Origin: Streptococcus sp. S5
GTDB taxonomy: Bacteria > Bacillota > Bacilli > Lactobacillales > Streptococcaceae
Direction of reading: 5' to 3'
Assembly: GCF_034134805.1 (NCBI RefSeq)
Contig: NZ_CP139419.1
Coordinates: 558,001-622,000, forward strand
DNA length: 64,000 nucleotides
In this document: positions 45,534 to 55,199 of the stretch, in pieces
Layout of the letters: each line of letters starts with the position of its first letter
How positions within the stretch are numbered: position 1 is the stretch's first letter
Notes under the pieces: model-generated
What the model was told of the DNA's origin: nothing
Database searches by the model: none
Seen by the model: only the letters and a program-made list of their open reading frames with translations
Translations under genes and position numbers: made by a program

Positions 45534-46748
45534 ATGAAGGAATATAATAAATCAAGCAAACTCGAACATGTCGCTTACGATATTCGTGGTCCAGTCTTGG
45601 AAGAAGCCATGCGCATGCGAGCAAATGGAGAAAAAATTCTACGTTTGAATACAGGGAATCCTGCTGAATTTGGCTTTACAGCTCCAGATGAAGTTATCCA
45701 TGATTTGATCATGAATGCGCGTGATAGTGAAGGTTATTCAGATTCAAAAGGGATTTTTTCAGCCCGCAAGGCCATCATGCAGTACTGCCAGTTGAAAAAA
45801 ATTCCAAATGTGGATATTGATGATATTTACCTTGGGAATGGAGTGAGTGAGCTGATCGTCATGTCCATGCAAGGACTGCTCGACAATGGGGATGAGGTCT
45901 TGGTTCCCATGCCGGACTATCCTCTTTGGACAGCAGCCGTCAGCCTAGCTGGTGGGAATGCGGTTCACTATCTTTGTGATGAAGAAGCGAACTGGTACCC
46001 AGATATCGAGGATATCAAGTCGAAAATCACTTCAAACACTAAGGCTATTGTTGTCATCAACCCGAATAACCCAACAGGTGCCCTCTATCCAGATGAGATC
46101 CTGCTTGAGATTGTAGAGATCGCTCGTCAAAATAACTTGATCATCTTTGCGGATGAAATTTACGATCGTTTGGTCATGGATGGGGAAAAACACACGGCTA
46201 TCGCAAGCTTAGCGCCTGATCTCTTCTGTGTGAGTATGAATGGCTTGTCAAAATCTCACCGGATTGCCGGTTTCCGTGTTGGTTGGATGGTTCTATCTGG
46301 TCCCAAGCATCATGTGAAGGGCTATATCGAAGGCTTGAATATGTTGTCCAATATGCGTCTTTGTTCAAATGTTTTGTCTCAACATGTTGTGCAAACCTCT
46401 CTGGGAGGCTACCAATCCGTGGATGAACTCTTGCTTCCAGGTGGTCGAATCTATGAACAACGCAATTTTATCTACAAGGCCATCAATGATATTCCAGGCC
46501 TCTCAGCTGTTAAGCCAAAGGCTGGTCTCTATATCTTCCCTAAGATTGATCGGGACATGTACCGCGTGGATGATGACGAGCAATTTGTTTTAGAGTTCTT
46601 GAAGCAAGAAAAAATTCTCTTGGTTCATGGCCGCGGATTTAACTGGAAAGATCCAGATCACTTCCGGATCGTTTACCTTCCACGTGTCGATGAGTTAGCT
46701 CAAATTCAAGAAAAAATGACTCGTTTCTTGAAGCAATACAAACGTTAA
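45534..46748 (+). CDS. Pyridoxal-phosphate aminotransferase, class I (AlaT-like)
   Basis: 404 residues. Fold-type I aminotransferase: NPNNPTGALY, FADEIYDRLV, PLP Lys240 in GLSKSHRIAGFRVGW, and substrate Arg in FRIVYLPR. The N-terminus (HVAYDIRGPVLEEAMRM) and KIPNVDIDDIYLGNGVSELI match the alanine/glutamate-pyruvate aminotransferase group. It lies next to usp and codY; branched-chain and alanine metabolism are natural CodY topics, but no CodY box was seen here. Confidence 0.9.
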   Translation: MKEYNKSSKLEHVAYDIRGPVLEEAMRMRANGEKILRLNTGNPAEFGFTAPDEVIHDLIMNARDSEGYSDSKGIFSARKAIMQYCQLKKIPNVDIDDIYLGNGVSELIVMSMQGLLDNGDEVLVPMPDYPLWTAAVSLAGGNAVHYLCDEEANWYPDIEDIKSKITSNTKAIVVINPNNPTGALYPDEILLEIVEIARQNNLIIFADEIYDRLVMDGEKHTAIASLAPDLFCVSMNGLSKSHRIAGFRVGWMVLSGPKHHVKGYIEGLNMLSNMRLCSNVLSQHVVQTSLGGYQSVDELLLPGGRIYEQRNFIYKAINDIPGLSAVKPKAGLYIFPKIDRDMYRVDDDEQFVLEFLKQEKILLVHGRGFNWKDPDHFRIVYLPRVDELAQIQEKMTRFLKQYKR

Positions 46749-46758
46749 TTAGATAAAG

Positions 46759-46789
46759 GATTGAAGAGGAAAGTCTTCAATCTTTTTTT
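46759..46789 (+). terminator. Aminotransferase terminator
   Basis: GATTGAAGA-GGAAAG-TCTTCAATC followed by seven T. Confidence 0.85.
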
Positions 46790-46862
46790 GATTCATTTTA
46801 TAAAATCCATGTCATCGAAACGATATTTTTCTGAATTGCGCATAATTGTAGAAAAAATAAAT

Positions 46863-46909
46863 AATTTTCAGATAATTTGATTGAAATTCCCACACTTATA
46901 TGATATACT
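46863..46909 (+). promoter_or_regulatory. codY promoter with CodY box
   Basis: AATTTTCAGATAATT (46863-46877) fits 14 of 15 positions of the CodY consensus AATTTTCWGAAAATT. It ends 3 bp before the promoter TTGAAA (46881), 17-bp spacer, TATACT (46904-46909). Autoregulation is expected. Confidence 0.75.
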
Positions 46910-46935
46910 TGAGCTGACTATATGCGAGGTTTATT

Positions 46936-47724
46936 ATGGCAAACTTATTAGAAAAGACACGTAAAATTACATCCATCTTGAAACGGACTGATGAACAGTT
47001 GCAGTTCGAGATGCCTTATAATGATATTGCCCAGCAATTAGCGGATATTATCCACTGTAATGCCTGTATCATTAATAGCAAGGGAACCCTTCTTGGTTAT
47101 TTCATGCGTTACAAGACCAACAATGACCGGGTAGAAGCTTTCTTTCAAAATAAAAAATTACCAGAAGATTATGCCAAGGCAGCTAGTTTGGTCTACGATA
47201 CAGAAGCTAATTTAGATGTGGACCATGATTTGAGTATCTTTCCGGTCGAAACCAAGTCTGAATTTCCTGATGGCTTGACGACCATTGCGCCTATTCATGT
47301 TTCTGGGATTCGGTTGGGCTCCTTGATCATTTGGCGCAATGATAAACAGTTTGCGGATGATGATTTGATCTTGGTTGAGATTGCGAGTACCGTGGTAGGG
47401 ATTCAAATGTTGAACTACCAACGCGAGGAAGACGAGAAGAATATTCGTCGTCGGACAGCGGTGAATATGGCTGTTAATACCTTGTCTTACTCTGAATTGC
47501 GTGCTGTTTCTGCCATCCTTAGTGAATTGAAAGGAAATGAGGGACAGTTGACTGCTTCTATCATTGCAGATCGGATTGGTATCACCCGCTCTGTGATTGT
47601 CAATGCACTCCGGAAATTGGAGTCAGCTGGTATTATTGAAAGCCGTTCTCTTGGAATGAAGGGAACCTATCTCAAAGTGTTGATTCCAGATATCTTTGAG
47701 GAAATTAAGAAAAGAGATTACTAA
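46936..47724 (+). CDS. codY: GTP- and branched-chain-amino-acid-sensing regulator CodY
   Basis: 262 residues. N-terminal GAF domain that binds isoleucine/valine (1-155), linker, and winged helix with [32 protein letters not shown] (about 203-234). Global repressor of nitrogen and amino acid genes in nutrient plenty. The stop overlaps the start of the next gene by one base (TAATG). Confidence 0.97.
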   Translation: MANLLEKTRKITSILKRTDEQLQFEMPYNDIAQQLADIIHCNACIINSKGTLLGYFMRYKTNNDRVEAFFQNKKLPEDYAKAASLVYDTEANLDVDHDLSIFPVETKSEFPDGLTTIAPIHVSGIRLGSLIIWRNDKQFADDDLILVEIASTVVGIQMLNYQREEDEKNIRRRTAVNMAVNTLSYSELRAVSAILSELKGNEGQLTASIIADRIGITRSVIVNALRKLESAGIIESRSLGMKGTYLKVLIPDIFEEIKKRDY

Positions 47725-48302
47725 TGACTAAAGCCTTGATTTCAATTGACTACACTGTCGATTTCGTAGCAGATGATGGTAAGCTTACGGCAGGTGCTCC
47801 TGCCCAAGCCATTTCTGAGACCATTGCTCAGGTGACCCAATTGGCCTTTGACCAAGGAGCCTATGTCTTTTTTGCCATTGATGCGCATGATGTAGAGGAT
47901 CCATTTCATCCTGAAAGCAAGCTCTTCCCACCTCATAATATCATTGGGACCAGCGGACGGGATTTGTACGGCCCTTTAGCAGATTTTTATCGGGAGCACA
48001 AAGCGGATCCACGCGTCTTTTGGATGGACAAACGTCATTATTCTGCTTTTTCAGGAACGGACCTAGATATCCGCCTGCGGGAACGCCATGTAGATACCGT
48101 CATTTTAACTGGGGTCTTGACTGATATCTGTGTCCTTCATACAGCGGTGGATGCCTACAATCTCGGCTACCAGATCGAAGTCGTGGAACCTGCAGTGGCG
48201 TCGCTCACTCCTGAAAATCACCAGTTTGCCTTAAATCATTTCAAGCATGTCTTAGGGGCAAGCTTGGTAGACGGCGCACTAGCTGTATTAGATACTAAAT
48301 AA
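47724..48302 (+). CDS. pncA: Nicotinamidase/isochorismatase-family hydrolase
   Basis: 192 residues. Catalytic triad Asp9 (SIDYTVDF), Lys103 (MDKRHYSAF) and Cys136 (GVLTDIC), with metal-binding DAHDVEDPFHPES. Fits nicotinamidase, which turns nicotinamide into nicotinic acid for NAD salvage. It is coupled to codY (TAATG), a common streptococcal pair. Isochorismatase activity is not expected in this genus. Confidence 0.88.
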   Translation: MTKALISIDYTVDFVADDGKLTAGAPAQAISETIAQVTQLAFDQGAYVFFAIDAHDVEDPFHPESKLFPPHNIIGTSGRDLYGPLADFYREHKADPRVFWMDKRHYSAFSGTDLDIRLRERHVDTVILTGVLTDICVLHTAVDAYNLGYQIEVVEPAVASLTPENHQFALNHFKHVLGASLVDGALAVLDTK

Positions 48303-48315
48303 GAAAAGATTGTGA

Positions 48316-48350
48316 AAGAGGTCATAGACATTTGTCTAGGCCTCTTTTTC
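48316..48350 (+). terminator. codY-pncA terminator
   Basis: GAGGTCATAGAC-ATTT-GTCTAGGCCTC with T-tract (one mismatch). Confidence 0.8.
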
Positions 48351-48361
48351 GGGCCTAGAAA

Positions 48362-48390
48362 TTGTTTTCCTCTCTTGAAAATGGTATTCT
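48362..48390 (+). promoter_or_regulatory. Promoter of the glycosyltransferase operon
   Basis: TTGTTT, 17-bp spacer, TATTCT with a TGG extension. The four downstream genes overlap or lie within 30 bp of each other and end at one terminator. Confidence 0.55.
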
Positions 48391-48413
48391 AATGAAAGAA
48401 AAAAGGGGAAGTT

Positions 48414-49637
48414 ATGAGTAAAAAAGCTGTCGTGTTTTCAGCCAATCTGTCTTATATGGAAAAGTTGGAAACCGCTATGAAGTCACTGTGTGCCCATCAG
48501 GACCAGTTGAAAATTTACGTCTTAAATGAAGATCTACCAACTGAGTGGTTTACTATTATGAATCAACGCTTGCGCCAGTTGGATTCAGAAGTGATCAATT
48601 GTCGGATGTCTCCCGAGCAATTCCAATCCTTCTCGCTTCCAAGTGACCATATTCACTATGCGACCTATTTCCGTTACGCTATTCCAGAGATGGTGGAGGA
48701 AGAGCGGATTCTCTATCTGGATTGTGACATGATCTTTACACAGGATTTATCGCCTTTGTTTGAGGTCGATCTAAAAGGTTATGGACTGGGTGCAGTGGTA
48801 GATAAGCCAACGACGACAGATGGATTTAATGCTGGACTTTTGGTGATTGATGAGATTTGGTGGCAAGAGCACCAAGTGACAGAGGCGCTTTTTGATCTTA
48901 CTCGTGAACACCATCAGCATGTTTATGGAGATCAAGGAATTTTGAATCTGTATTTCAAAGATGCGTGGTTTCCATTACCTTGGACCTATAATTTACAAGT
49001 GGGGTCTGATAAGGATCAATACCTCTATGGAGATCTAGACTGGTACGATGCCTTTCAAGGGATTCCAGCGGTCATTCACTACACCTCTCATAATAAACCT
49101 TGGACCTCCAAACGCTTCAATCGTTTTCGGGAACAATGGTGGTTTTACTATGCCCTCTCTTGGGAGGAAATTTTGCTTCGAAAACCGATTTTGAAGCAAA
49201 CCTATCAAGACCTAGTGGGAGAATTTCCTTATCATGCTGCCATTTATACCCATACAGCAGATATCCACGAGTTGGAGACGTTGTTAAAAGAGTTGCCAGA
49301 AGTAGCGATTCATGTCCTTGCCCATAGCCATTTTGGTTTTAATTTGGTGCAATTGGAACGCTACCCCAACCTCTTTCTTTATCCCTCTTTTGATCCCTTG
49401 ACCAGTCGAAAGGTCTTAGAAAAATTGGATTTCTATTTGGATATCAATCCTTATGATGAGGTGGATCAGATGACGCAAACGATCCAGCAATTGGGCTTAC
49501 CGATTTTCTCTTTTGAAGGAACCAATCATGTGGAGAATGGAGAGAATCAAGTATTTGCGGATGATCAGGTGCAGGAGATGGTGGCAGCGATTCGCGATTA
49601 TTTAAAGAGAAATGAGAAGAAGCATGGAAACAAATGA
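48414..49637 (+). CDS. GT8 glycosyltransferase with GtfB-like C-terminal extension
   Basis: 407 residues. Residues 1-270 are a GT8 domain (Mn-dependent, retaining): HYATYFRYAIPEM, DXD in YLDCDMIF (103-105), DGFNAGLLVID (136-146), and HNKPW (226-230). Residues about 278-400 are an extra domain that aligns gap-free with the C-terminus of the GtfB-like protein two genes on (LPEVAIHV, PNLFLYP, FYLDINPYDEV). Cytoplasmic; likely extends a protein-linked or lipid-linked glycan with glucose or galactose (inference). RBS AAGGGGAAGTT. First gene of the operon. Confidence 0.87.
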   Translation: MSKKAVVFSANLSYMEKLETAMKSLCAHQDQLKIYVLNEDLPTEWFTIMNQRLRQLDSEVINCRMSPEQFQSFSLPSDHIHYATYFRYAIPEMVEEERILYLDCDMIFTQDLSPLFEVDLKGYGLGAVVDKPTTTDGFNAGLLVIDEIWWQEHQVTEALFDLTREHHQHVYGDQGILNLYFKDAWFPLPWTYNLQVGSDKDQYLYGDLDWYDAFQGIPAVIHYTSHNKPWTSKRFNRFREQWWFYYALSWEEILLRKPILKQTYQDLVGEFPYHAAIYTHTADIHELETLLKELPEVAIHVLAHSHFGFNLVQLERYPNLFLYPSFDPLTSRKVLEKLDFYLDINPYDEVDQMTQTIQQLGLPIFSFEGTNHVENGENQVFADDQVQEMVAAIRDYLKRNEKKHGNK

Positions 49638-50511
49638 AGTAGTGAGTATCATCATTCCCATCTATAATGTAGAAGCTTATTTGAGACAATGTTTGGAAAC
49701 GGTTATCTATCAGACTTACCCACATTTAGAAATCATATTGGTCAATGATGGTTCGCCAGACCAGTCAGAAGAGATCTGTAAAGAATTTTTTAGGAAGGAT
49801 GCGCGCATCCGCTACGTTCGCCAAGAAAATGGGGGCTTATCTGCTGCTCGGAATACAGGGATTGAGCTAGCGACTGGGGATTACCTCACCTTTATTGATC
49901 CAGATGACTGGGTGACGGAGGACTATGTAGAAGTGCTCTATCGCCAACTTCAAAAGTATAATGCGGATGTTTCCGTAGCCAACTATAACCTCTATGATGA
50001 CAGTAGTAGCAAATACTTGATCAAGGTAACGGATGATGATTATTCAGAGACTCTTTATGAGGGGAGAGAGATCATGGACCACGATGCCATCCAGGAGACC
50101 AGAGATATGGCCTGGGCTTGTGCCATGATGAAGCTCTATAAGCGTAGCTTATTTGAAGGGCTTCGTTTTCCAGTCGGAAAAAATGTTGAAGACAACTTCC
50201 TGATGTACAAGCTCTTCTTAAAAGCCCATCGAGTAGTTCATACGGAGAAATGTATTTATTGGTATCGCGTGGGGCGTGCAGATACTCTGTCCCAGGTTTG
50301 GACCGAAAAGCGAGTCGTCGATGAGATGGAAGCTAAGCAGGAGAAGTTGGCTCTACTGGGGATGTTGGGCTATGATTTGACTTGGCATCGCTATATCTAC
50401 AAAACGCGCTTGAAACGGGCCCTTGAAAAATTAGAGGAAGCAGGCTTGCAAGGGACAGAAACCTATGAGCGCGTGGTGACCAACCTCCGTTTTATTGAAA
50501 CGATGGACTAA
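49624..50511 (+). CDS. GT2 glycosyltransferase
   Basis: 295 residues with a GT-A fold: SIIIPIYNVEAYL, NDGSPDQS (Asp42), GGLSAARNTGIELA, FIDPDDW (DXD type, 91-96), then VEDNFLMYKLF. Family adds UDP-activated glucose, galactose or GlcNAc with inversion. The ATG at 49624 lies within the end of the GT8 gene (14-bp overlap), so translation is coupled; an ATG at 49612 is a possible alternative. Membership in the operon suggests it elongates the glycan begun by the GtfA/B-like pair. Confidence 0.88.
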   Translation: METNEVVSIIIPIYNVEAYLRQCLETVIYQTYPHLEIILVNDGSPDQSEEICKEFFRKDARIRYVRQENGGLSAARNTGIELATGDYLTFIDPDDWVTEDYVEVLYRQLQKYNADVSVANYNLYDDSSSKYLIKVTDDDYSETLYEGREIMDHDAIQETRDMAWACAMMKLYKRSLFEGLRFPVGKNVEDNFLMYKLFLKAHRVVHTEKCIYWYRVGRADTLSQVWTEKRVVDEMEAKQEKLALLGMLGYDLTWHRYIYKTRLKRALEKLEEAGLQGTETYERVVTNLRFIETMD

Positions 50512-50537
50512 CCCCTTATTGATGAGAAAGGATCAGC

Positions 50538-51821
50538 ATGTTCATTATTGCATCAGAGCAGACCAGAGAGCTGGATCGTTTGCAAAAATACTTGAACAAA
50601 CTTAGCCAGCCCTACCGAGTATTTGTGACCAATCTGGAAACAGATTTGGACCAACAGACAGAGAGTCTTGCGACCTTTTTTACCCAAAAAGACGCAGCAT
50701 CAAAAATTGGAAAACCTTTATTTTTCAATGATCTAGCAGTTCCAGAATTATGGGAATGTTGGACACTAGGGATCACAACCTATCTTTTTGATGGTGAGGA
50801 ACGTCGTGCCAACGTGGTTTTGAGAGAGGATATCTTGTCTCGAACAGTTGACAGAGTGGAATGGTTTGGTCAGGGAGAAGAGATCGTATCCATTGATGTC
50901 TACAACCGCTATGGCTGGAGAAGCAAACAGAGTCTCCTTACGGAATCTGGCCAACCATATTTAGACATCTATTTGAACCGTCAACAAGAAGAAGTCTTGC
51001 TTCACTTTGTCTCACAAGGAACCTTTTTGCTTCAAACTCCTAAGGGACGGGATCGCCTGTATGCCAATAAGAAAGAGCTGCAAAGAGCTGTCTTAGAACA
51101 AGTCTTGCCGGAAGATGAAGCTGTTCTTTTGATGGACAAGTCATTACTAGATGTTGTGAAAGAGATACCAAAGGAAAGACTCGCCTACTGTGCCAGTAAT
51201 GCGCATGATCTAGACGAGATCAAAGAACAAGTCAGTCAGATTTTATTGGTAGAAGATGGTCTGTTGAGGGAGAAAAAAGCCGGAATCACAGTCTTGTCAG
51301 GGCTGGTAGATGTGGAGCAGGAAAGTTTTCAACCAGAAGCCATGGTCATGACGGCTTCTCAAGAGGTCGAAGGCCTATCTAGCCTGGTCCATCAATTCCC
51401 ACAAGTGACCTTTCACATTGCTGCTTTGACGGCTATGGGGCCAAAATTAACAGACTTAGCAACTCGTCCCAATGTGCGCCTCTATCCAGGGATTTCGCCG
51501 GACAAATATGAGGACTTGTTATCCAGCTGCTCTATTTATCTGGATTGCAACCAGGGAGAAGAAGTGTGGAGTAGTAGTCTTCATGCTCTTGAAAATGGGC
51601 AAGTCTTATTTGGTTTGAAGAGCACGGTTCATCAGGAAGCCTATAAAAACTTGAGCACAATCACAGATACAGTCGAAGAAATGAAACAGCAACTAGATAC
51701 CTTGCTCCAGCATCCAGAGACCCACAAAGAATTGGTAAGAGAGCAGGCACGAATCTTGAAATTGCCTGAAAAAGAAGCTTTGGAAGAGCTGTTTAAGCGA
51801 TTAGAGGGAGGGACAGCATGA
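50538..51821 (+). CDS. GtfB-like glycosylation co-factor (accessory Sec type)
   Basis: 427 residues. Resembles GtfB, the non-catalytic partner of GtfA that binds serine-rich acceptor proteins and completes the O-GlcNAc transferase. Visible features: N-terminal beta-rich domain (1-165, with RVEWFGQGEEIVSIDVYNRYG), and a C-terminal Rossmann-like half (about 275-390: FPQVTFHI, PNVRLYPG, IYLDCN, EEVWSSSLHALENGQ). No GT4 EX7E motif, in line with a chaperone role. Overlaps the GtfA-like gene by 4 bp. It is diverged from canonical GtfB, so the partner protein may be different. Confidence 0.8.
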   Translation: MFIIASEQTRELDRLQKYLNKLSQPYRVFVTNLETDLDQQTESLATFFTQKDAASKIGKPLFFNDLAVPELWECWTLGITTYLFDGEERRANVVLREDILSRTVDRVEWFGQGEEIVSIDVYNRYGWRSKQSLLTESGQPYLDIYLNRQQEEVLLHFVSQGTFLLQTPKGRDRLYANKKELQRAVLEQVLPEDEAVLLMDKSLLDVVKEIPKERLAYCASNAHDLDEIKEQVSQILLVEDGLLREKKAGITVLSGLVDVEQESFQPEAMVMTASQEVEGLSSLVHQFPQVTFHIAALTAMGPKLTDLATRPNVRLYPGISPDKYEDLLSSCSIYLDCNQGEEVWSSSLHALENGQVLFGLKSTVHQEAYKNLSTITDTVEEMKQQLDTLLQHPETHKELVREQARILKLPEKEALEELFKRLEGGTA

Positions 51822-53311
51822 CCATTTATACCTTTAATCTATTAGTGGGATTTGAACCCAATGGGGTCGATGTTGCACAAGCCTCTCGGGCAAAGATGCT
51901 CCGGGGCCTAGGAGTAGCAGCGAAGTTTATCTTTACCACTTGGCCCACTCCAGAAAAATTGGCCTATTACCTCTCATTGGGGCACCGGGATGAGGAACTG
52001 CTTTTTGCCCATTTAGCTTTTACGGATCAACAGACTACGGTCCCTCAAAAGACGGTAGGGGCCTTGCAAATGGAGTTTCAACTGACGCGTCTGGATGTTG
52101 TTGAAAAAACGGAAAGAGCCATTCGCTACCAATTTGCGGATGGAAACGCCCTGACCTTTCATTTGGATCCCTATCATCCAAACTGTGTCCGCTATGTAGA
52201 CTATCTTTTGGCTGGAAATAGAATCAAGCGAGAGTATTATGGAGCTTGTAAACTTGTCACCGAGTATTTTCAGTATGGTAGTGTTGTCAGACGGACCTAC
52301 CACAACCAAGATGGGAGTATTGCTTTTGAAGAATTGAGGTTTGGTGGACGCTGGCTCTATAAACTGGGGTCTGAGATTTTGACCAACCATACAGAAGTGA
52401 TGAGACGTTTTTTGTCGCCGCTGTCGCTAAAAGAAGAAGATCTGATTCTGCTTGACCGGGCTTCGCGCATGGATTTTGCCCGTCCTTTGTTGGAGAACGT
52501 TGCTCCTTCAAAGCTCGCCATGGTGTTTCATTCGGAGCATGAATTTGAAAATGGCCATCTCAATTATGAATATTATTATGTGTTCAAGTATGACAAACGC
52601 TTCGATTATTTCATCACGGCAACGGATCTTCAAAAAGAAGTCTTGGAGCAGACACTTGCTAAACAAGGATGCCAAGGAATTCCAATCTATAGCATTCCGG
52701 TTGGGCATCTAGAAGAATTGACAGAATCACAAGGAGATCGACCTCCCTTTAGTGTGCTCACAGCTTCCCGTTTGGATCCAAGGAAACGCATCGATTTGGC
52801 TATTCGAGTAGTGGCCCAAGCTCATGAAAAACTCCCAGCCCTTCAGTTTGATATTTATGGGAAGGGTGGAGAAGCGGACAACTTGCGCCACCTGATTCAG
52901 GAGCTTGCAGCACAAGATTATATTCACCTACGCGGTCATGCGGATCTTCAGCAGATCTATCCTTGCTACCAAGCCTACCTCACCACTTCTCAGTGGGAGA
53001 CCTTTGGTTTGACTTTGATGGAGGCGGCTGGAGCAGGTTTGGCCTTGCTGGGCTTTGATGCCCGTTATGGTAATCCAACTTTTATAAAAGAGGGTGAAAA
53101 TGGCTTTTTGGTACCTTATAGCGAGACAGTGCCAGAAGAAGAGTTGGTGAAAGAGTTGGCAGACAAGCTGGTCCAGCTCTTTGAAAGCGACCTCACTCCA
53201 TTCCATCAGGCTTCTTATGACTTGGCCTCTTCTTACCTCGCTTCTAAGGTCCAGGAAGTCTGGAAAGAGACTCTAATGGAGATGGGGCAATTCGGCGGAA
53301 AAGAAATATAA
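51818..53311 (+). CDS. GtfA-like GT4 glycosyltransferase (accessory Sec type)
   Basis: 497 residues. N-terminus MTIYTFNLLVGFEPNGVDVAQ is the GtfA signature start; an inserted beta-meander domain (DUF1975-type, about 75-195) is followed by the GT-B C-terminal half with LTASRLDPRKR (314-324), IYGKGGE and the catalytic region WETFGLTLMEA (393-403, Glu394 and Glu402 as EX7E). GtfA with GtfB puts the first GlcNAc on Ser/Thr of serine-rich adhesins. No such adhesin, SecA2, SecY2 or Asp gene is in the window. Ends at a terminator just before gatC. Confidence 0.85.
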   Translation: MTIYTFNLLVGFEPNGVDVAQASRAKMLRGLGVAAKFIFTTWPTPEKLAYYLSLGHRDEELLFAHLAFTDQQTTVPQKTVGALQMEFQLTRLDVVEKTERAIRYQFADGNALTFHLDPYHPNCVRYVDYLLAGNRIKREYYGACKLVTEYFQYGSVVRRTYHNQDGSIAFEELRFGGRWLYKLGSEILTNHTEVMRRFLSPLSLKEEDLILLDRASRMDFARPLLENVAPSKLAMVFHSEHEFENGHLNYEYYYVFKYDKRFDYFITATDLQKEVLEQTLAKQGCQGIPIYSIPVGHLEELTESQGDRPPFSVLTASRLDPRKRIDLAIRVVAQAHEKLPALQFDIYGKGGEADNLRHLIQELAAQDYIHLRGHADLQQIYPCYQAYLTTSQWETFGLTLMEAAGAGLALLGFDARYGNPTFIKEGENGFLVPYSETVPEEELVKELADKLVQLFESDLTPFHQASYDLASSYLASKVQEVWKETLMEMGQFGGKEI

Positions 53312-53318
53312 AATGAAG

Positions 53319-53353
53319 AATCTGTAGCGACAAAAAAGTCCTACAGATTTTTT
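53319..53353 (+). terminator. Terminator of the glycosyltransferase operon
   Basis: AATCTGTAG...CTACAGATT followed by T-tract. Confidence 0.75.
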
Positions 53354-53430
53354 CTAAGGCAAGCAAATTGGGCTAAATTATGGTAAAATAGAGGGTATTG
53401 AAAAATCATCATTTCACGAAAGGAAGCAAG

Positions 53431-53733
53431 ATGAAAATAACGCAAGAAGAGGTAACCCACGTTGCCAATCTTTCAAAATTGAAATTCTCTCCAGAAGAGA
53501 CAGCTGAGTTTGCGACAACCTTGTCTAAAATTGTCGACATGGTGGAATTGTTGGAAGAAGTGGACACAACAGGCGTTGCTCCAACAACGACCATGGCGGA
53601 TCGTAAGACTGTATTGCGTCCGGATGTTGCTGAAAAAGGGACTGACCGAGACCGCTTGTTTAAAAATGTACCTGAAAAAGATAACTACTACATCAAGGTA
53701 CCAGCTATCCTAGAAGATGGAGGAGATGTCTAA
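53431..53733 (+). CDS. gatC: Asp/Glu-tRNA amidotransferase subunit C
   Basis: 100 residues. Small subunit that clasps GatA and Gat[21 protein letters not shown] is typical. ATG at 53431 follows AAGGAAGCAAG. An extended -10 TGGTAAAAT (53384-53389) is upstream with no clear -35. The stop overlaps the gatA start by one base. Confidence 0.95.
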   Translation: MKITQEEVTHVANLSKLKFSPEETAEFATTLSKIVDMVELLEEVDTTGVAPTTTMADRKTVLRPDVAEKGTDRDRLFKNVPEKDNYYIKVPAILEDGGDV

Positions 53734-55199
53734 TGTCATTCAACCATAAAACCATTGAAGAGTTGCACGACCTCCTTGTCTCTAAGGAAATTTCGGCAAC
53801 CGAATTGACACAAGCTACGCTTGAAGATATCAAGGCGCGTGAAGAAGCGGTTAATGCCTTTGTAACGGTAGCCGAAGAAGCAGCTCTTGCACAAGCCAAG
53901 GCCATTGATGAAAAAGGAATCGATGCAGACAACCTCCTGTCAGGGATTCCACTCGCTGTCAAAGACAATATCTCAACAGATGGTATCTTGACAACTGCGG
54001 CTTCAAAAATGCTCTATAACTACGAGCCAATCTTTGATGCGACAGCGGTTGCCAATGCCAAAGCCAAAGATATGATTGTCATCGGAAAGACCAACATGGA
54101 TGAATTTGCCATGGGTGGATCTGGTGAAACTTCTTACTATGGACCAACCAAGAATGCATGGGACCACAGCAAGGTGCCTGGTGGATCTTCTAGTGGTTCA
54201 GCAGCTTCTGTCGCTTCAGGTCAAGTCCGTTTGTCCCTTGGTTCAGATACAGGTGGTTCTATCCGTCAACCGGCTGCTTTTAATGGGATTGTTGGTCTCA
54301 AACCAACTTATGGAACAGTTTCCCGTTTTGGTCTCATTGCTTTTGGTAGCTCACTCGACCAAATTGGGCCGTTTGCACCAACGGTTAAGGAAAATGCGCT
54401 CTTGCTTAATGTTATTGCCAGTGAAGATGATAAAGATTCAACTTCAGCGCCAGTGCGCGTAGCAGACTATATTTCTAAGATTGGTCAAGACATTAAAGGC
54501 ATGAAGATTGCCCTTCCGAAGGAATACCTTGGGGAAGGGATTGACCCAGAAGTCAAAGAAACTATCCTTAAAGCGGCCAAACACTTTGAAAAATTGGGAG
54601 CAACTGTCGAAGAAGTCAGCTTGCCTCATTCTAAATACGGAGTTGCCGTATACTACATCATCGCTTCATCTGAAGCTTCTTCAAACTTGCAACGTTTCGA
54701 TGGGATTCGCTATGGTTTCCGTGCGGAAGATGCTAAAAACTTGGATGATATCTACGTGAACACTCGTAGCCAAGGCTTTGGTGATGAGGTTAAACGCCGG
54801 ATCATGCTTGGTACCTTTAGTTTGTCATCTGGTTACTACGATGCCTACTACAAGAAAGCAGGTCAAGTTCGTACCCTCATTATCCAAGACTTCGAAAAAG
54901 TCTTTGCGGATTACGACCTCATCCTTGGTCCAACAGCTCCAAGCGTTGCCTTTGATTTGGATTCGCTCAACCATGATCCGGTTGCCATGTACTTGGCTGA
55001 CCTCTTGACCATTCCAGTCAACTTGGCAGGTCTTCCAGGGATTTCGATTCCTGCAGGTTTTGCGCAAGGTCTTCCAGTTGGTTTGCAGTTGATTGGTCCG
55101 AAGTATTCTGAAGAAACCATCTACCAAGCTGCAGCTGCCTTTGAAGCAACGACGGATTACCACAAGCAACAACCCCTTATTTTCGGAGGTGACAATTAA
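53733..55199 (+). CDS. gatA: Asp/Glu-tRNA amidotransferase subunit A
   Basis: 488 residues. Amidase that frees ammonia from glutamine for GatB. Amidase signature [14 protein letters not shown] (about 150-163) and [11 protein letters not shown]; catalytic Lys77 in AVKDNI. Required because streptococci lack GlnRS and make Gln-tRNA(Gln) by transamidation. Overlaps gatB by one base. Confidence 0.97.
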   Translation: MSFNHKTIEELHDLLVSKEISATELTQATLEDIKAREEAVNAFVTVAEEAALAQAKAIDEKGIDADNLLSGIPLAVKDNISTDGILTTAASKMLYNYEPIFDATAVANAKAKDMIVIGKTNMDEFAMGGSGETSYYGPTKNAWDHSKVPGGSSSGSAASVASGQVRLSLGSDTGGSIRQPAAFNGIVGLKPTYGTVSRFGLIAFGSSLDQIGPFAPTVKENALLLNVIASEDDKDSTSAPVRVADYISKIGQDIKGMKIALPKEYLGEGIDPEVKETILKAAKHFEKLGATVEEVSLPHSKYGVAVYYIIASSEASSNLQRFDGIRYGFRAEDAKNLDDIYVNTRSQGFGDEVKRRIMLGTFSLSSGYYDAYYKKAGQVRTLIIQDFEKVFADYDLILGPTAPSVAFDLDSLNHDPVAMYLADLLTIPVNLAGLPGISIPAGFAQGLPVGLQLIGPKYSEETIYQAAAAFEATTDYHKQQPLIFGGDN

